NCBI GenBank assembly: GCA_024529925.1
Contig: JAFEUB010001195.1
Coordinates: 486,001 to 550,000 of the forward strand
Length of the DNA: 64,000 nucleotides
Source: Ophthalmolycus amberensis
Taxonomy: Eukaryota; Chordata; Actinopteri; Perciformes; Zoarcidae
Reading direction: 5' to 3'
Under the pieces are notes generated by a model, which saw nothing but the letters and a program-made list of their open reading frames with translations, was not told the DNA's origin and did not search any database. Of this stretch, positions 1-21,060 are shown in pieces. Position 1 is the stretch's first letter; the number at the start of each line of letters is the position of its first letter. Position numbers and translations under genes: made by a program.

Positions 1-28
1 CTGCTACTAATGCTAACGTTAGAGGTAA

Positions 29-3000
29 ACATATGTTCAAACTACAAAGAGATGTAAAGATGAGAAGGACATCCAGCAGATGAGATCGTCAATATCCCCT
101 AAAGCTAACCGTTACTTTAAACAATCATCGGTTAATTTACCCAAATCTGTCTCTAGGTACTCCAATGGGCTCCCAGAGAGCCACCACAGCCCCAACAATC
201 ACCATGGCAACCGCAGTAGCCACATCAGCCCATCAAGTCCTCCGAGCATCGAGGAGGCCCTGAAGATTATCCACGACACTGAACGGCCCCACGCTAGCCT
301 GGGCGTGGGGGACGGAGACAATGGCTTCTTTCTCCACGGTGCGGAGCCTTCAGACCCTTCAGGGGCCCGAGGTCAAGGAGACGACCTGGGTTCAGCTAAG
401 GCTCAGCTGAACGACCACGACCCCAACTCTGTGTCCACAGATGAAGTTGACACAGGCATCCATGTGGGGACAGAGGACATCCAGAGCTTGGATGAGGACT
501 CCTCCTCCCTGAAAGACTATTCAGACATAGACCCAGACTGTGAGGCCATGACCCGGTCGTGTCCTCTGCCTGACCAGCTGGAGAAGGAGAAGAGCAGGGA
601 AGGAGGACGGAAAGGAGTCAGTGATGCTAACCACGAGGGTGAGAGGGGAGACGGGGGCGACAGGGGAGACGGGGGAGACAGGGGCAGCCCCTGTCCCAGT
701 TCAGCACCCACAATCCCCAGATCCCACACAGTCAGCCCCGCCTCGTCCTCTGGAGGAGGCATGGTCCGGATGACGAGCTTTGCAGAGCAGAAGTTCAGGA
801 AGCTGGAGGGAAGGAGTAGTGGAGGAACCACACCGGAGAGTTCAGATCTCAATGTGCCATATGCACACCTGCCAAAAAGCATTTCTTCTCAGGTTTGTGT
901 CCTATTGTGGGTCACTCATTCCCTCGTCTAAACTCTACCTTTGTTGCAGAGGCAGAAATACAGTTTGGAGTGAAGTTAGTCGGTATAGAATTATTGTCAA
1001 TGATCTTTGCATTTTTTTTCTAGATGTCTACACCTCCTTTGCCAATCACATCTCCCTCTCCAGTAACGCCCTCCCCCAGAGACCCCTCCCACCTGATAGC
1101 CACAGAGATGATTCAGCTGAGGATGAAGCTGGAGGAGAAACGGAGAGCCATTGAAGCCCAAAAGAAGAAGGTAAAAAGATCAGGACAAAGACAGACAGCC
1201 AAGTAGTATAGCTTTAAAGAGAAATGTTCACACCGTGTCGCTCTCGTCACAGGTGGAAGCAGCTTTCACCCGCCATCGTCAGAGGATGGGCAGAACAGCC
1301 TTTCTAAATGTGGTGAGAAGAAAAGGAATCACTGCCCCCCTCAGCCCCAGCTCGGGCGCAGCAGAAGCACCTTCTCCAGAGTCCCTCACGGCCTCGAGGG
1401 AAACCAACCAGGGCAGCATGGAGCGGGCGGAGAGATGCAAGCCAGACGGAGCTGCTCCTAAATCCCCCTGTGAGGATGCTGGAGGTGAGTGTTGCTTACA
1501 GATTGCTTATAAGAACTCGGTAGTTCACGTCCAGAAGAAGTAGAAATGTATGCTAAAAATCACATTTCGTATCATGAAGTCCTGTGGTGGGTCAGTTTGC
1601 TTTCAGACCACAAACGAACTGCAACAGAGTCAGCTTGGGAGAACTTTCCTTATCAGGCGGTCTCGATATGGTTGTTCAGTCATATTGGTAAATGACTGAC
1701 TGACCTGTGCATGCAATGTGGTGGGTGATACAGGCGCGTCTCCGGGAGAAATCGACCTCACGGAATACACTCGCTCCATTGAGAGGCTGAACACGTCGTT
1801 GGGCTTCCTGCAGACAGAGATGCAGCGTTTGGCCCAGCAGCAGGAGACGATCATGTCCATGAGAGAGCAACAGCAACAATCCTGGGTCATTCCTCCTCCT
1901 GCTCCATCTCCGCACAGGTATCACTTCATGACAAAGAAAAAAGATGTATTTTGTTTGTGAACACATTCAGGACCGTGTGCGTTCTCTTCCACACAGGCAG
2001 CTCCGCGAGTTGCGTAGCAGCAGTGTAACGGGCCGGGGATCAGGACGAGGCTCGGTTGGGTCTTTGTCTCCCATCCTTTCTTCTTCCGGCTCTCCTCGCA
2101 CTCCCAACCGTTCCCCTGCTGGCATCAAGCGCCGTCCGGCCTCCTTCCATGCCAGGACACCCAGGACTCCACGACCAAATGATCTGAAGGTCACACCTTT
2201 CAGTCGAATGCTCAACACCCAGACCTCAGTGGACAGCATACCCAGACTAAGACGTTTCACCCCCAGCCAAAACCAGGACAGCCCAGTTTGCGTACCTGGG
2301 CCACGACGAGGGGCCTCTGGAAAGCAGGAACGAAGAGACCAAGGACAACAAAGAAAACACTCAGGACAAAGAAGACGTAGTGGTAAAGAAGAGTGCTGGC
2401 ACTCCTCAGCTGTCTACTGAAGAAGCAGCCAAAGAGAAGGAAGACGAGCGACAGGAGGAAAGAAAGGGCGAAGTCAAGCAAACACAGTCGTCAGAGGTGT
2501 TGTGTCAACCGGTGTCTGAGATCCAAGGGCCCACAGGCAGCCGGGTCAAGGGAGAGCCCCAGGACAGAAGACACCTGGTGGAGGTGACTCTGTCTGGGCT
2601 GAAACCTCCAGAAGGACGACCCGGCAGCAAGGAGACGACGGGAGACGGCGAAGGAGAGGGAGAGGCAGGAGGAGACACGTATGGAAAAGACCAAAAGATG
2701 TGCTGTGGATTCTTCTTCAAGGTGAGCTGGAGCGACAGAATTGTTTTTATCTTCCCAATGTCTTAAGAAAATCCATGAAATAGCTTTTGTGTGAAATAGA
2801 GTCAACATGTTTAAAGGCTTTGAACACAAGACTCCATTGCAACTCAAGACCAAGGACAGGCTTTTTAATATGTTGGACTGATGTTCCCATGATGATCACC
2901 AGTTTGTCTTTTCTTCCAGTCAAAGGTCTGTCCATCTTAGCTAACTTGCAAGCATAAATCTTGCTGGCCATGCGAGAATCACATTTATAACAAACTTTTT

Positions 3001-6000
3001 CACAGCAGACATTTTGACTCGTCATAAATGAAAGGAACAGGTGGCACTGGTAACATTAGTGATGGCTCCGTACCCCTTCGCCCAGTCCCGGGCCTCGAAC
3101 ACAGACTGGCCATTCATAAAAACATGGTAAAAACCTGCGGAGCTACGTACGTTATGTTAGCACGTCATTAGCTAACGTTAGCACGTCATTAGCTAAGTCT
3201 GGCAGTGACTTTGCTTTAGCTCTGAACATTGTTTGCATTATTTTATAAGATACCAAATCATTGAATTTCATAACATGAGATTTTAGAAACAATGGATTTG
3301 TGTGATCATAATAACCAGCCTTATTCATAATAAGGTATAGCTCGGTTTTGTAACAAGACTGTTGAATTGATAAATGTTTTATAGGTTGACCTCCACACAA
3401 TAAGATATGTGAGGAAGTATAAGTGAGCAATAAATGATATGCAAGCTTTATAAGTTAATACATTATAGATTTATACGGTATTGCTATTGAATTTGAAATT
3501 GTCCCATTAATATAGTCAATATGTCGTCTCCGTGTTATTTTATGATGGATCAGAACCCAGAGGAATTTTGGCTAAAAAACCCTTTACATTTTATCATCAC
3601 AGATTTTTAATTCAATATTCCCATCTAATTGTTTTAACATTTTTGACAAGTCACAATGTCTGCTGTGAAAACGTGCTTTTCAACTGAAGTTTAACTCCTC
3701 GGTATACACTGTTATACACTGTATTATTAACTTCTCGTTAATAATACAGTGTATACAGCCTTATGGTGCTATATGCAGGTAGCACCGACAGGAAGAATCT
3801 TAATACACGGTAATAATTAATCTGCTGAGTTAACAGGACTGCCAGCTTTTCATGAAAGTATTAAAGATGCAGTGGAAATATCTCTCCATCTATTTTGTGT
3901 GTTCCCCACCCGTTTAAACACCAGGATGATGTGAAAGGGGAGGAGGACATGGCAGCAAAGAAAGCAGCTCTGCTGGAGAAGAGGCTTCGGAGGGAGAAGG
4001 AGACTCAGGTGAAGAAGCAACAGCAGGAGCTGGACCAGGAGCAGAAGAAGGAGTCTGCACGGTCTGTTTTACTTTGACTCTTTTTGCCAACGCTAACACT
4101 GTCCCCATGTCTGTAGCATCAACACATACAGTGTGTCTTTTGAACTTGAGTGTGCAGTCACACAATACATCTGTACCTCTGTCTCCTGCTCCAGGTTGAA
4201 AGCAGAGGAGGAGCTGCAGAAGAAGGATAATGAGAAGGCGAGGAGGGATTACATCAAGCACGAGTTTTTGAGGAGGAACCAGCTCAAGCTGGAGGAGAAC
4301 ATGGACGAGGTCATCAAGCCCCGATCTGGAAGCCTGAAGAAGAAGCCGCGGCCCAAGTCCATCCACAGGGACGTCATGGAGTCGCCTACGCCCCCTGTGA
4401 GAGCCACGGGTGAGCAACATACAAAGCGTATGCACAAACACACACTTCTGGCTGCATTACTGAGCCGTGCTTGAGCGTTCCTTGTGTTGCAGGGGTGCGT
4501 CCTCGAGGATTCTCAGTGTCGAGTGTTTCTTTGGCGTCTCTCAATCTGGCTGACCACGACAGAGACCACCCAAATAACAGGAAGAACAACAGGTAAGAAC
4601 CCACTCTGTGCCTGTAGCGTGGATGTTAGACTCTCTTACCTTGCTCTTGATTTACAAATCACAAAGCACAAATACTCTGTCTGCACCTGCCTTTGTCAAT
4701 AAAACCCAAAGAACTACGCCTCTGTTTTAGGGAGAAACATAATATAAAGAAATGTTACAATTGTAACGTAATAATTTACTAACAACCAAGATGACACAGT
4801 TGAAGCTGTCAGGCCGTTTTCATCAATCTTGTCTTTCAGTTCCTTTCAACAGTATTTTATTCTTGTGTCGTAGAAGAAGAAGAAGTATAGATCTCACAGT
4901 ATCACACTAGTCATGTATGTTTATAATATCTGTTTAACTACAACAAGTAGTTCAGAATTACTTCTTTCATTTTTACCTTTTGTAATATTGCAGTGGGTTT
5001 GTGCAGTTCACAGGTCCCTCAGTTTATTTCCACCACAATTAAAATTGTAAAACTTCACAACCCCATATTTCATTTGTGACACCCAGATATCATATACTCT
5101 GCCGTGGCTTTAATGTCACGGGGTGTTTTATGATGTTTAAGTTATTTTTTCTTAATTGTTAAGTCTTGACTTTTATGAGGCTTACACTCTTGATTCTCTT
5201 GTATCCCTCTCTCATTTCTCCCTCTATTTTGCATGCGTCCCTCAGAGGCAATAAACTAGCCCATATCCCGTTCTTTCTAAGCTCTCCCAAAGAAAGAAAG
5301 GGAAGGTTAGTAATGCTCCGAAAAAAGTGATTCAACAGACAAAGTGAACCGGATGTGGCTTCATGTAGAATTAGCTCCATGTGACTTAAGCCTGCTTTTC
5401 ATCCGACGTTCTTTCAACACAGACTCACATAAAAACTAGACGGATTTGTCAACAGTGAAATCATTTGACAAATGACATGACTGCCGTTTGTTTTGCTTCT
5501 GCATCGACGTACATATGGGACCTGTGTGGCTGAGATGTTTTCGCCTCGGTTCTCCTGCTCTCTATCCTCTTCCGCTGTTTCGCAGTATTGTTCTCCGGCT
5601 GCTCTTTTCTCTCTTCTCTTCTGTTGGCTGCTCTGCCTTTCACCGCTGTGTTTGCTGTTTCCTCCACAAGTACCTGAGCTCATGCCTCACAGAAACCATA
5701 AAGACATCACTGAGACTTTGCTTTGCTTGGCTGAACAGGCCTCTCTGCGTCTCGCTGCACAGCTGGGTCGGTTCAGTGTGATGTAATGCAAGACAACAGG
5801 CAGGGTTTGAGAATTGTGTCACAACGTCTGACCTTGTTTTACCACATCTCTCTCTGTGTGTATGTGTGTGTGTGTTTAATAACTGTGTGTGCATGGCTGT
5901 TTGTGCAATCTGTCGGCATACGCTTCCATACATGCTTATGTGCATCAACCTTTTCGTGTTTGTTGTGGGTTTTTGTCATGTCCGCGTGTCATTTGTCGGT

Positions 6001-6729
6001 CTGTATGTGATCGTCTCCAGGCCGGACTCTGCAGAAGGTTTTTCTTCTTGTCCTTCGACTGATGGTCGCAACGGAGAGAAGGATTGGGAAAACGACTCCA
6101 CCACCTCATCCACTCCCTCCAACAATGAGTACACAGGTAGAAGACATACCTGCAATTATTACATAGTTTGTCGAGATTTACACAGAGATTTTTGCAATCT
6201 CATGCGCGGGCTTTCTTCCCACAGGACCTAAACTATACAAGGAGCCGAGTGCCAAGTCCAACAAGTACATCATCCAGAATGCCCTGGCTCACTGCTGCCT
6301 GGCTGGCAAGGTCAACGAAGGCCAGAAGAACAAGATACTTGATGTATGTTTTGCAAATACGTGTGTCTGTGTTTTTCTGCATGAAATATGCTGCACTAAA
6401 CGATGACTTTTCTCTTTGGTTTTGTGCAGGAAATCGAGAAATCCGAAGCCAATAACTTCCTTCTGTTGTTCCGTGACGCCGGATGCCAGTTCAGGTCCGT
6501 GTACGCCTACTGCCCGGAGACAGAGGAGATCACCAAACTGGCCGGCATCGGGCCGAAGAGCATCACGATCAAGATGATCGAGGGCCTGTATAAGTACAAC
6601 TCGGACAGAAAGCAGTTCAGCCTGATCCCGGCCAAAACCATGTCCGCCAGTGTGGACGCCATCACCATCGCCAGCCATCTGTGGCAAACCAAGAAGCAGG
6701 CCACGCCCAAAAAACTGCACACTAAGTAG
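29..6729 (+). CDS. camsap2: CAMSAP2, microtubule minus-end binding protein (5' partial)
   Basis: CAMSAP2 binds and stabilises microtubule minus ends in the cytoplasm through a C-terminal CKK domain. Coding exons seen: about 29 (edge unclear; frame open after a stop at 26-28) to 892, 1024-1170, 1253-1484, 1734-1917, 1997-2721, 3925-4061, 4195-4409, 4493-4592, 6021-6136, 6225-6343 and 6430-6729, all with GT-AG borders and compatible phases. The first exon is a low-complexity Ser/Pro linker. Next come a coiled coil (EMIQLRMKLEEKRRAIEAQK), a conserved block VEAAFTRHRQRMGRTAFL, the motif QKMCCGFFF, a charged helix (KKAALLEKRLRREKE) and the CKK. The linker NEKARRDYIKHEFLRR and the CKK text NALAHCCLAGKVNEGQK fit paralogue 2 better than CAMSAP1 or 3 as I recall them. 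The N-terminal CH domain lies left of the window. A one-base insertion at 2269-2272 breaks the frame of the fifth exon. The a/b teleost copy cannot be decided. Confidence 0.9.
2269..2272 (+). other. camsap2: One-base insertion (frameshift) in camsap2 exon
   Basis: Upstream of this AAAA run the exon reads DSIPRLRRFTPSQ in one frame and stops at 2418-2420 if continued. Downstream, the conserved text (TRTAQFAYLGHDEG, then VEVTLSGLKPPE and KMCCGFFF) lies in the next frame. Reading AAA in place of AAAA joins them. Exons from 80 to 6729 sum to 3088 bases, one more than a multiple of three, which agrees. I see no splice site pair nearby that would remove it. Confidence 0.85.
3156..3197. repeat. Two-copy 21-bp direct repeat
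   Basis: The units 3156-3176 and 3177-3197 are the same apart from the last base and start gttagcacgtcattagc. They lie in the 1.2 kb camsap2 intron 2722-3924. Otherwise that intron shows AT-rich sequence and a stem-loop at 3713-3755. Confidence 0.8.
3713..3755. repeat. Perfect 19-bp inverted repeat, 5-nt loop
   Basis: The left arm 3713-3731 (tatacactgtattattaac) is exactly the reverse complement of the right arm 3737-3755, with loop ttctc. It lies in a camsap2 intron. It could be a palindromic transposon relic or an RNA hairpin; the stem is short for a microRNA precursor. Confidence 0.85.
4593..6020 (+). other. camsap2 intron, no gene seen
   Basis: This 1.4 kb intron separates the exons ending 4592 and starting 6021. 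It is AT-rich on the left and pyrimidine-rich near 5520-5660. Several open frames occur here on both strands, but none has convincing splice sites or a recognisable protein motif. Confidence 0.6.
6225..6729 (+). other. camsap2: CKK domain of CAMSAP2 (last two exons)
   Basis: Exons 6225-6343 and 6430-6729 encode the whole CKK domain, the minus-end recognition module that defines the CAMSAP family. It starts at GPKLYKEPSAKSNKYI and runs through LFRDAGCQFRSVYAYCPETE, then GIGPKSITIKMIEGLYKYNS, ending SASVDAITIASHLWQTKKQ and a short basic tail before TAG at 6727-6729. It is intact, with no stop or indel, so selection appears to have kept it despite the frame break upstream. Confidence 0.92.
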
Positions 6730-9000
6730 CACCAGACGGCCGGGCAAGATTTGGACACGCTTCTCTGGAACGAGCACAGGATCATTTGTGTGTGTTAGTT
6801 TTACATTTTCATTGAAAGGACACATGGTCTCACTGTAATATTTCACAACTGGAATGTAGAACACAAGTGCACAGACATTGTTGTTACAGAGTTGACTGTT
6901 ACGCTCTGGACTAATTCAACGGGACACAAGTGTTTACTTGTCAGCATGTGTATCAATGTTCTCACAGTGCCAAAAAAAAGGAGAAGAAAACAAAAGGTGG
7001 ACCAATGCCTTACCTAGTTGAACCACTGAAGCACTGAATGTCACGCCTCACAAAGAGGCACTTTGGTTTCTATAAGTTGATCATGTGTGGCCTTATGCTT
7101 GTTTTGTGTCATTTGGATACGCTGTGAGTGTCGGTGTGAGTTTGTCAGCACCTGTTAAAAAAAAAAGACTGTTGTGATTAAGGAGAGTTTGTGTGCACTC
7201 GCAGGTCTGGGATCAGATTACGCCCCCCTCAGGCAGGTTGTTGCAAGGGTGGCCTGTCTGATCCGTGATCAGGTAGAGGCAGCATTTTTTATGAGAATTT
7301 TGCTGCTACACAACACAGGCACGTTTTTGTAGTTCTTGCTTTCTTTCCTTTTTTTTCCTTTTTTTTTTACATGTGACAGAAAAATGTATAAACAGTTCAA
7401 ATTTGTGTATGTGTGTGTATAGTGAAGAGTGAGGAAAGTACCTCAGCTGGCGATTGCAATTGCTTTCCAAAAGTGTGGAATGATGAGAGTATTGAGCATC
7501 TGGAGCGCCGTGAAACAATTCTGGAAAGCACCGGCTATAGACTCTTAATTTATTTCATTTTGATAATGCTTCGAAGATATTCTGAAAGGCGTCTTAGATT
7601 TTATTCAGAGAAACATAATATACTGTACGTATATATAAGTGAAGTTTGTATATGATGGCAGATCCATCCAAAATGAGCGAGTCCTGCTTGTAGCTTTTAT
7701 AATTTATCACGTATGTGTATCAGTATGTTGTCCTTTGGGGCCTTTAATTATGCTACAAATGCAAAAAGTGTGATCACTCAACAGGTATCACTGGTAAGAC
7801 GATCATCAGTAGTAGAATATAGACGGAAGTCCCACCCTGTGTCATCAGTCTGTGCAGTTTAAGCGTAATTGGACTAATCACCATCGACCATGTTGCAGTT
7901 GGAACTAACAAATACTTAAAAAGCCACTTTAATGTGGATGTTGTCTTAACTGTTAGAGCTTGTTTACCCTCAAAGTAGATTGTAAATATATGAATTCACC
8001 CACGATGCTTCCCCAAGACCCTGTCCACTGTCGTCAGGACCGTCATGCTTGTTACTTTACTTTTACATTACTTTTTATCACATGTTCCTTCCGCATGTGT
8101 TGGCACTGTACATATATATTTTGGCATATAGAAGTATATTTTGAAATGACATTGACCTGTTGGAGGTGTGTACTAATGAAGCAGTACAGCCGTTGAAGGA
8201 AGTGTGTTGAAAGCAAAGGCAAGGTGTATGAAATCTTAATGAGGTTTTATTGTGGTATTGTATGAAATCCATTAAGCATACTGAGAAAACCATTGTATTT
8301 TTTCCAACTCTGAATTCATTTTTTGTTCAATTTACTAAATATACTCAACTGTTCATGGGTTTATGTTGTTTTTCTATTCCTTTGAGCTTTATTAAAATGC
8401 CAGCTATCAACAGTATTCATGGTTTCAAATCCCTGTCTTGATTGATTTAGGTGGAATAGTAACCTCATTTAAACTGACATGATATCCTTCTACCACCACA
8501 AGAGCTAAGTAAATAACATAGGAAAGTGTCATCATTACTGTGCCTTGTAGGCTGCACACACACAGACCATCGGAGGGACACTTGTAGTGTATCTGTGTCC
8601 AGACTGAAGCCTGCTGTGGCAAGACACTGAATACCATAGACTTAAGGCTGTTAAATATAACAGAAAATAGTATTCAAAAAATCTGCACGTGTTCCCTCAT
8701 ATCCTCATATTGATCTTATTGATGGATAATCAGCTGGACCCATGTATCAGCCAATATTAGCTCATTGCAGATATATTGGTGTCGACAGTATGTCGGCTGA
8801 TAATTAACAGAAAATAGAAGACAGAAATGCCAAAGACATGTTTGAGGTAATTTAGAAAGTGTTTCCAGTACATTGTTTGAATTGGAGAAAGCTGTTTATT
8901 CCTTTGTTAGGGATAATAAAACAAAATGTCCTCTCACACATCTTGGAGACAATTGTCTAATAAATCAATCAAATGGAATCTTATGAAAATAAAGTTTTAT
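6730..9000 (+). other. camsap2: camsap2 3' UTR and downstream sequence
   Basis: Sequence after the stop is AT-rich and non-coding. Candidate poly(A) signals include attaaa near 8390, and aataaa near 8911, 8942 and 8985. A 3' UTR of 1.7-2.3 kb is plausible but the true end cannot be fixed from sequence alone. No gene is seen up to the wdr47 5' region. Confidence 0.5.
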
Positions 9001-9231
9001 GCAAAAATATCACTATAAATTCCTGTATAGCATTTAGACATATCAACAATTCATAGATGTGATGTGTGGTTTTGTGTGGATTGTGGGAATTATCTATTTA
9101 ATTATGAATCCGACCAGTGTTGGATAGAGACTTGATGGGATCGAGGTTCACCGAGGGGCCACAGAGGGTCCGTGTTAATGAAGACAGGACACTGCAGACA
9201 TACAGAGGACTAACAACGTCCACGAATGTCT

Positions 9232-9520
9232 TCCATTGGTTTGGAAGTAAAAGTACTGCTCTTAAAATCTTACTGAAGTAAAAGCACAGAAGTACTGGAA
9301 TCAAAATACCTTAAGTATTGTTAATACAGAATGGCTCATGTCAGAATAATATCGATAATATCATTGTGTAAGGATTACTAATGTTACCGCTGGTAAAGAT
9401 GGGGCTAATGTCTACTGTATACACTACTCTGTAGCTTAATCCATAATGATACATGATAATGTATTAATTCATTTATATTTTGTATTTACAGTGGAGTAAA
9501 AGTACCTCAAAAAAAATTAA
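9232..9520. mobile_element. Fragment of a common teleost repeat (family B)
   Basis: The stretch contains gtaaaagtact, agaatggctcatgtcagaa and gtggagtaaaagtacctcaa. I recognise this text as a widespread fish interspersed repeat rich in agtact/agtacc words. Related copies lie at about 30788-30990 (other orientation) and 45320-45405. No coding part is visible. The family name is not assigned. Confidence 0.6.
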
Positions 9521-9708
9521 TTGAAAAGGGCTTTTTGGCACAACAGATGAAAAGGGCCCCATTTCAACCTCTGTGGACGCCACCGTTTTATTCATAAAAA
9601 ATGTTCTGACATGACATCTGACAAGGTTCATCTCACTTTATTCATCTTTACGTATTTGATTTGTTGCTAGTACCATGTTGAGCTCTTGCTGCTGGTGTGA
9701 AGTTTGAG

Positions 9709-9771
9709 TGTGTGTGTGTGTGTGTGTGCGCGTGTGCGTGTGCGTGTGCGCGTGTGCGCGTGTGTGTGCGC
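9709..9771. repeat. (TG)n microsatellite with interspersed CG
   Basis: Alternating purine-pyrimidine tract of TG units mixed with CG steps, directly upstream of the presumed wdr47 first exon. Such tracts can form Z-DNA. Long open frames across it are repeat artefacts. Confidence 0.9.
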
Positions 9772-9772
9772 A

Positions 9773-10004
9773 GGATGGATGGAGGCGGCGCTCCTGCAGA
9801 CAGCAGCAGGCAGGCAGGGCTGGGCAGCACCGGAGCGGCAGAGAAAGATCCAGCAGGGAGGGGACGCAGTCAGAAGAGGCAGACGAAAAGACAGGACAAC
9901 AGACAAACACCGCTGACAACACCTCGTCGTGACAGCGTCTGTCCACAGCGAAAGGAAACACCCGGGGGACTGTTTTTTTCATCCCATGTATCTTTAGAAA
10001 CAAG
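9773..10004 (+). promoter_or_regulatory. wdr47: Probable wdr47 5' UTR exon and promoter-proximal region
   Basis: A relatively GC-rich segment ends in a strong donor (acaag|gtgagc at 10004/10005). The first wdr47 coding exon has an acceptor at 11324/11325, 12 bases before its ATG. A 5' UTR exon ending at 10004 and spliced across 1.3 kb is therefore likely. The transcription start is not visible; it may lie near or after the TG tract. Confidence 0.45.
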
Positions 10005-11336
10005 GTGAGCATTAAACGCAGCACTGCTCGTGTTGTTCCAGAGGAAGCTGTCAGTGCGCACCCCGCCCGTCCAGCTACCACAGGAGGATGCCTCTCTCTC
10101 CCCTTCGGCCTGGCTAGCTACTCAGTCTCCCCTCCTACCAACCCAAATTAGTCCGCTTTGTATGAGCTCCAACGGTAACTAGCTATTTGTTGGTTTTGCT
10201 GTAATCCGGTGGTTCAATTCAGAAGCTATGCAAAGCTAACAAGTAGCCGAAGCTCCTTATGCTGTTTGACTTGAGGCTCAGTGCCAGTGTTATTAGCCTC
10301 CTCTAATGCTAGCTTAGCAGGACTGCAGTGCTTGCGTGTGTGTGTTTGATTACTTCTCAGCTGGCCAGAATAGATATGTCTGTGTTTTGTAGCAGTTGTT
10401 GATCGATAGATGGCCATGATGCACGAGAGGCTACTCACTGTCATGGCAATAATATCAGAGATATTTCTATGACATGTGGAGGAGAGTGCATCCTTTCAGG
10501 CTAAGTTGAATACAGAAGTCGCTGTTTTGTTTCCAACGAGCTGTTTTATCTCAGCCTCTGTACGAGCTTATGTGTTCATCAGAGACTTATGTGGAATGTG
10601 ATTAAGGACTAACATGGATCACGATCATCTGACGAGGAAAAGCTGGACTCCTCGTGTCATATGTCAGATGTTTGATGCAGGATAGATAAATCGAGTTGAA
10701 GAGCATACAAATACCTCCTAAGCAGAGGCTCAGTCCATCTGGACACCACCTGATTTACTCGATTAGGTGGAGCCTGAAGATAAAGTCAGTACGCAAACAA
10801 GAGCTTGTTGCAAATCACAACAGACTGCACTGCTGTCACCTTGTACACCTTTGATCCATCAATATGTAACACGAATGTGAGATGTGTAACTGCATTTTGG
10901 ATTTACGCATTGTGAGCTTCATGCATGTTGGATGAAATTTGACCGCGGACTAAGATGGAAATCTGTACATTTGGGTTCATAAAGGAGAAGTAGGCTAGTG
11001 TGAGATGTGTGCATTCATTTCAGATGCGTACAGTTCCACACATGCATGTTTAGGAGCTTTCCAGTCGAGCCACTGATGATCTCTATGCTTATACTTTTAT
11101 GCATTTCAGATGCTTCCTCCAACTTGCTACTAGTGCTGGGCAATATGGCAGAAATCATTATCTCAATATCAATCGGGATATTTTCTGACATTGATGTATT
11201 CTACATGTTGCACATATTTAAAAAATCATTTTTATTCAAGACTTTGGACCAAACTTCAACTGATTTTGTTAGTTTTCGTGTGTGTGTGTGTGTGTCCGTC
11301 CGTCCGTCCATCCGTCATTGTCAGCCCGTCGTCACC

Positions 11337-19683
<8,347 letters not shown>

Positions 19684-19715
<32 letters not shown>

Positions 19716-21060
19716 ACCAGTTATAATCTAAAACACACACATTCCCCCTAAACCCTCCTCCTGCACCATCAACACCGTCGTACTCTTTCCACACACTTGA
19801 CACTTACAGCTTGAAAAACACACACATAGATCGACACACAAACTGGTGAATGGGCCTTTCACTTGTGTCTGTAGGAAACCAAAATGGATACTAACCTGTG
19901 ACACATCAGAAGCACACATGCTGCATGTTCTCCTCTTTCTTTCTTACGTCACTCACATTTCACATCGTCACCTCGTTATACAGTTGCTGCACGTCCTTTC
20001 CACGGAGGAGTTGTTGAGATTAGACAGGACAGAGTGCTTTGTTCATGATGGTGCCTTCCTTGAGTTCTCAGTTTCCATAAGAAAAATGTAAAAGCAAACC
20101 AAACAAACTAGATAATATGGTCATTTTTCAAGATCAAATTTTGTTACGTTATCTTAAGAAGTCCTACATTCCTTCGTCTTTTGCGTATCATTTTCTTACA
20201 GCTGGTGTTATGCTGCTATCGTTTTGGGGAAAACAAGTTGAATTTATAGTGTACAATGTCATTTTTCCTCAGTGTGTCAGTAGTGGGCTTTTCCCATCAG
20301 GAGGCTGATTCTGTAGAAGCCCTATTACCAGCTGTTGCTTCCCCGTGGGATGTGCTGACGTCTAATGTTTAACGGTATCCACTGCATTGCTACAACTCAA
20401 AAGAAAGTGTAAATTATCTCGTGCAGTTGTTTTGAATTTGAATTCAGTGTCTTGTTTGCGCTGAAGCTGTTACGGTGTCTCGCGGTGGCTTGCTTGCAAT
20501 GGAAGGTTGTTATTATGTCGGCGTCAAAGGGAAACGCAAAGTGTAATTTGTGCTCGAGTGCCCTTGCATTCGGGTGAGGAGCGTTCAGAAGCTTTGGTTT
20601 GTCTCCTGCTGTAACACGATGACAACGGTAGGTGGCAGTCTTTGCCCGCAGCGAGGGTCTAACCAACACGCACAAAGAAATCTGAGTGGACGCAACGGGT
20701 GCTTCCATATTTATTTAGAACCAGTATTTGCGGCATATGCATTGTGTTCTTTTCTTGTATTTTACATGCGCACTTTTTCTTTGGACATTTTCTTCTAATA
20801 TTGATTTACTTACAAAGATGCATATTTTATGTTAATGTATAGTATATATATTGTTTTAACAAATAAGGCCAAACTAATGCGTACATAGATGTATTTATTC
20901 CAGTTGTGTTTGTGTATGTACAGCTACTATGTTTTTGAAATGCTAGTGGCTCTTGTATTAAGCCTTTCTAATTCTTGTTTTTAAAAGTGACTTAAATTAA
21001 TTCAAGCTAACTCGAGTCTGACTGCTGGTACGTTCAATAAAGTGTCTTTTACACAAACTG
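19684..21060 (+). other. wdr47: wdr47 3' UTR
   Basis: Non-coding sequence after the TAA at 19681-19683. It opens with a (CA)n microsatellite at about 19684-19711. A canonical aataaa at 21036-21041 followed by gtgtcttttac suggests cleavage near 21055-21065. The gpsm2 transcript converges from the right, so the two 3' ends nearly abut or overlap. Confidence 0.7.
21036..21041 (+). terminator. wdr47 poly(A) signal
   Basis: Canonical AATAAA followed by a GT/T-rich downstream element (gtgtctttt), 1.35 kb after the wdr47 stop codon. Confidence 0.7.

Noticed and set aside
3078..3110. B-box-like text (gttcgaggcccg on the minus strand) suggesting a tRNA or SINE
   Set aside because: No A box at the right distance and no cloverleaf; too short to support a SINE.
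3140..3200. Direct repeats as a possible CRISPR-like array
   Set aside because: Only two adjacent units without spacers in an intron of a vertebrate gene.
5493..5786. Open frames in the camsap2 intron 4593-6020 as a candidate extra exon
   Set aside because: No convincing acceptor/donor pair, and the flanking exons already join in phase with conserved sequence.
9638..10081. Open frames on both strands across 9.6-10.1 kb
   Set aside because: Largely the TG/CG tract plus the presumed wdr47 5' UTR; no conserved motif and no matching splice phase.
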